From: Bacteroidales bacterium SW299
Lineage (GTDB): Bacteria; Bacteroidota; Bacteroidia; Bacteroidales; Bacteroidaceae
DNA: 64,000 nt
NCBI GenBank assembly: GCA_019550975.1
Contig: SDWH01000008.1
Coordinates: 1 to 64,000, forward strand
Direction: 5' to 3'
The notes below the pieces were generated by a model. It had not been told where the DNA came from. It did no database searches and saw only the letters and a list, made by a program, of their open reading frames with translations. The first letter of the stretch is position 1. Every line of letters starts with the position of its first letter. This document shows, piece after piece, positions 63,979-64,000 of the stretch. The translations under genes were made by a program, and so were the position numbers.

Positions 63979-64000
63979 ATGAAACGAATCGTATTGTTAT
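63979..64000 (+). CDS. Start of a downstream gene, cut by the window edge
   Basis: ATG at 63979, 3 bp after the parC stop, opens a frame MKRIVLL that continues out of the window. The start looks like a signal peptide. No product can be given. Confidence 0.35.

Overview
The window looks like a chromosomal segment of a gut Bacteroidales (Bacteroides/Phocaeicola type). The evidence is a Bacteroidota-type dcw cluster, an adjacent glycine-lipid gene pair (glsA/glsB), a hybrid two-component system (HTCS) regulator, serine-type lipoprotein sulfatases, a GH88 enzyme, a eukaryote-type GlyRS, and many promoters of the Bacteroidota form TTTG-N19-23-TAnnTTTG. No species is claimed.

Layout. 0-1 kb: a 22-bp palindrome array, then recO. 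1-16.5 kb (minus strand): the cell-division and peptidoglycan operon rsmH-ftsL-ftsI-murE-mraY-murD-ftsW-murG-murC-ftsQ-ftsA-ftsZ-yqeY; mraZ is not seen at its usual head position. 16.8-18.7 kb: glsA-glsB. 19-36.8 kb: a dispersed chondroitin/dermatan sulfate breakdown set: a PL8 lyase, then trxA and dnaE, a small secreted protein, a sulfatase-GH88 operon, and a divergent HTCS regulator followed by a second sulfatase. Lyase, GH88 and sulfatases would depolymerise, split and desulfate the glycan; no SusC/SusD pair is in the window. 36.8-40 kb: SUI1-like factor, rex, a FAH-family gene, ispF and a membrane glycosyltransferase. 40.2-45.8 kb: a sialidase, then an AraC regulator, a chloramphenicol-acetyltransferase-like gene, a MATE exporter behind an attenuator-like leader, and a Vat/CatB-like acetyltransferase, ending at tRNA-Lys. 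46-50 kb: an SH3/zinc-ribbon membrane protein, a U32 peptidase and metA. 50-56 kb: a CusCBA-type metal efflux operon headed by a His-rich protein. 56.4-64 kb: a lytic transglycosylase, an FKBP isomerase, glyS, a second MATE exporter, parC, and the first codons of another gene.

The least expected feature is a set of four intergenic arrays of short palindromes repeated every 21-22 bp (two helical turns) at 23-166, 18780-18863, 49916-50013 and 56208-56285. Their core sequences differ but the architecture is shared, and each lies just upstream of a gene or its promoter. A second candidate novelty is the leader of the MATE gene at 43.6-43.8 kb, which holds two tiny ORFs and a terminator-like hairpin. 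The second tiny ORF overlaps the exporter start codon.
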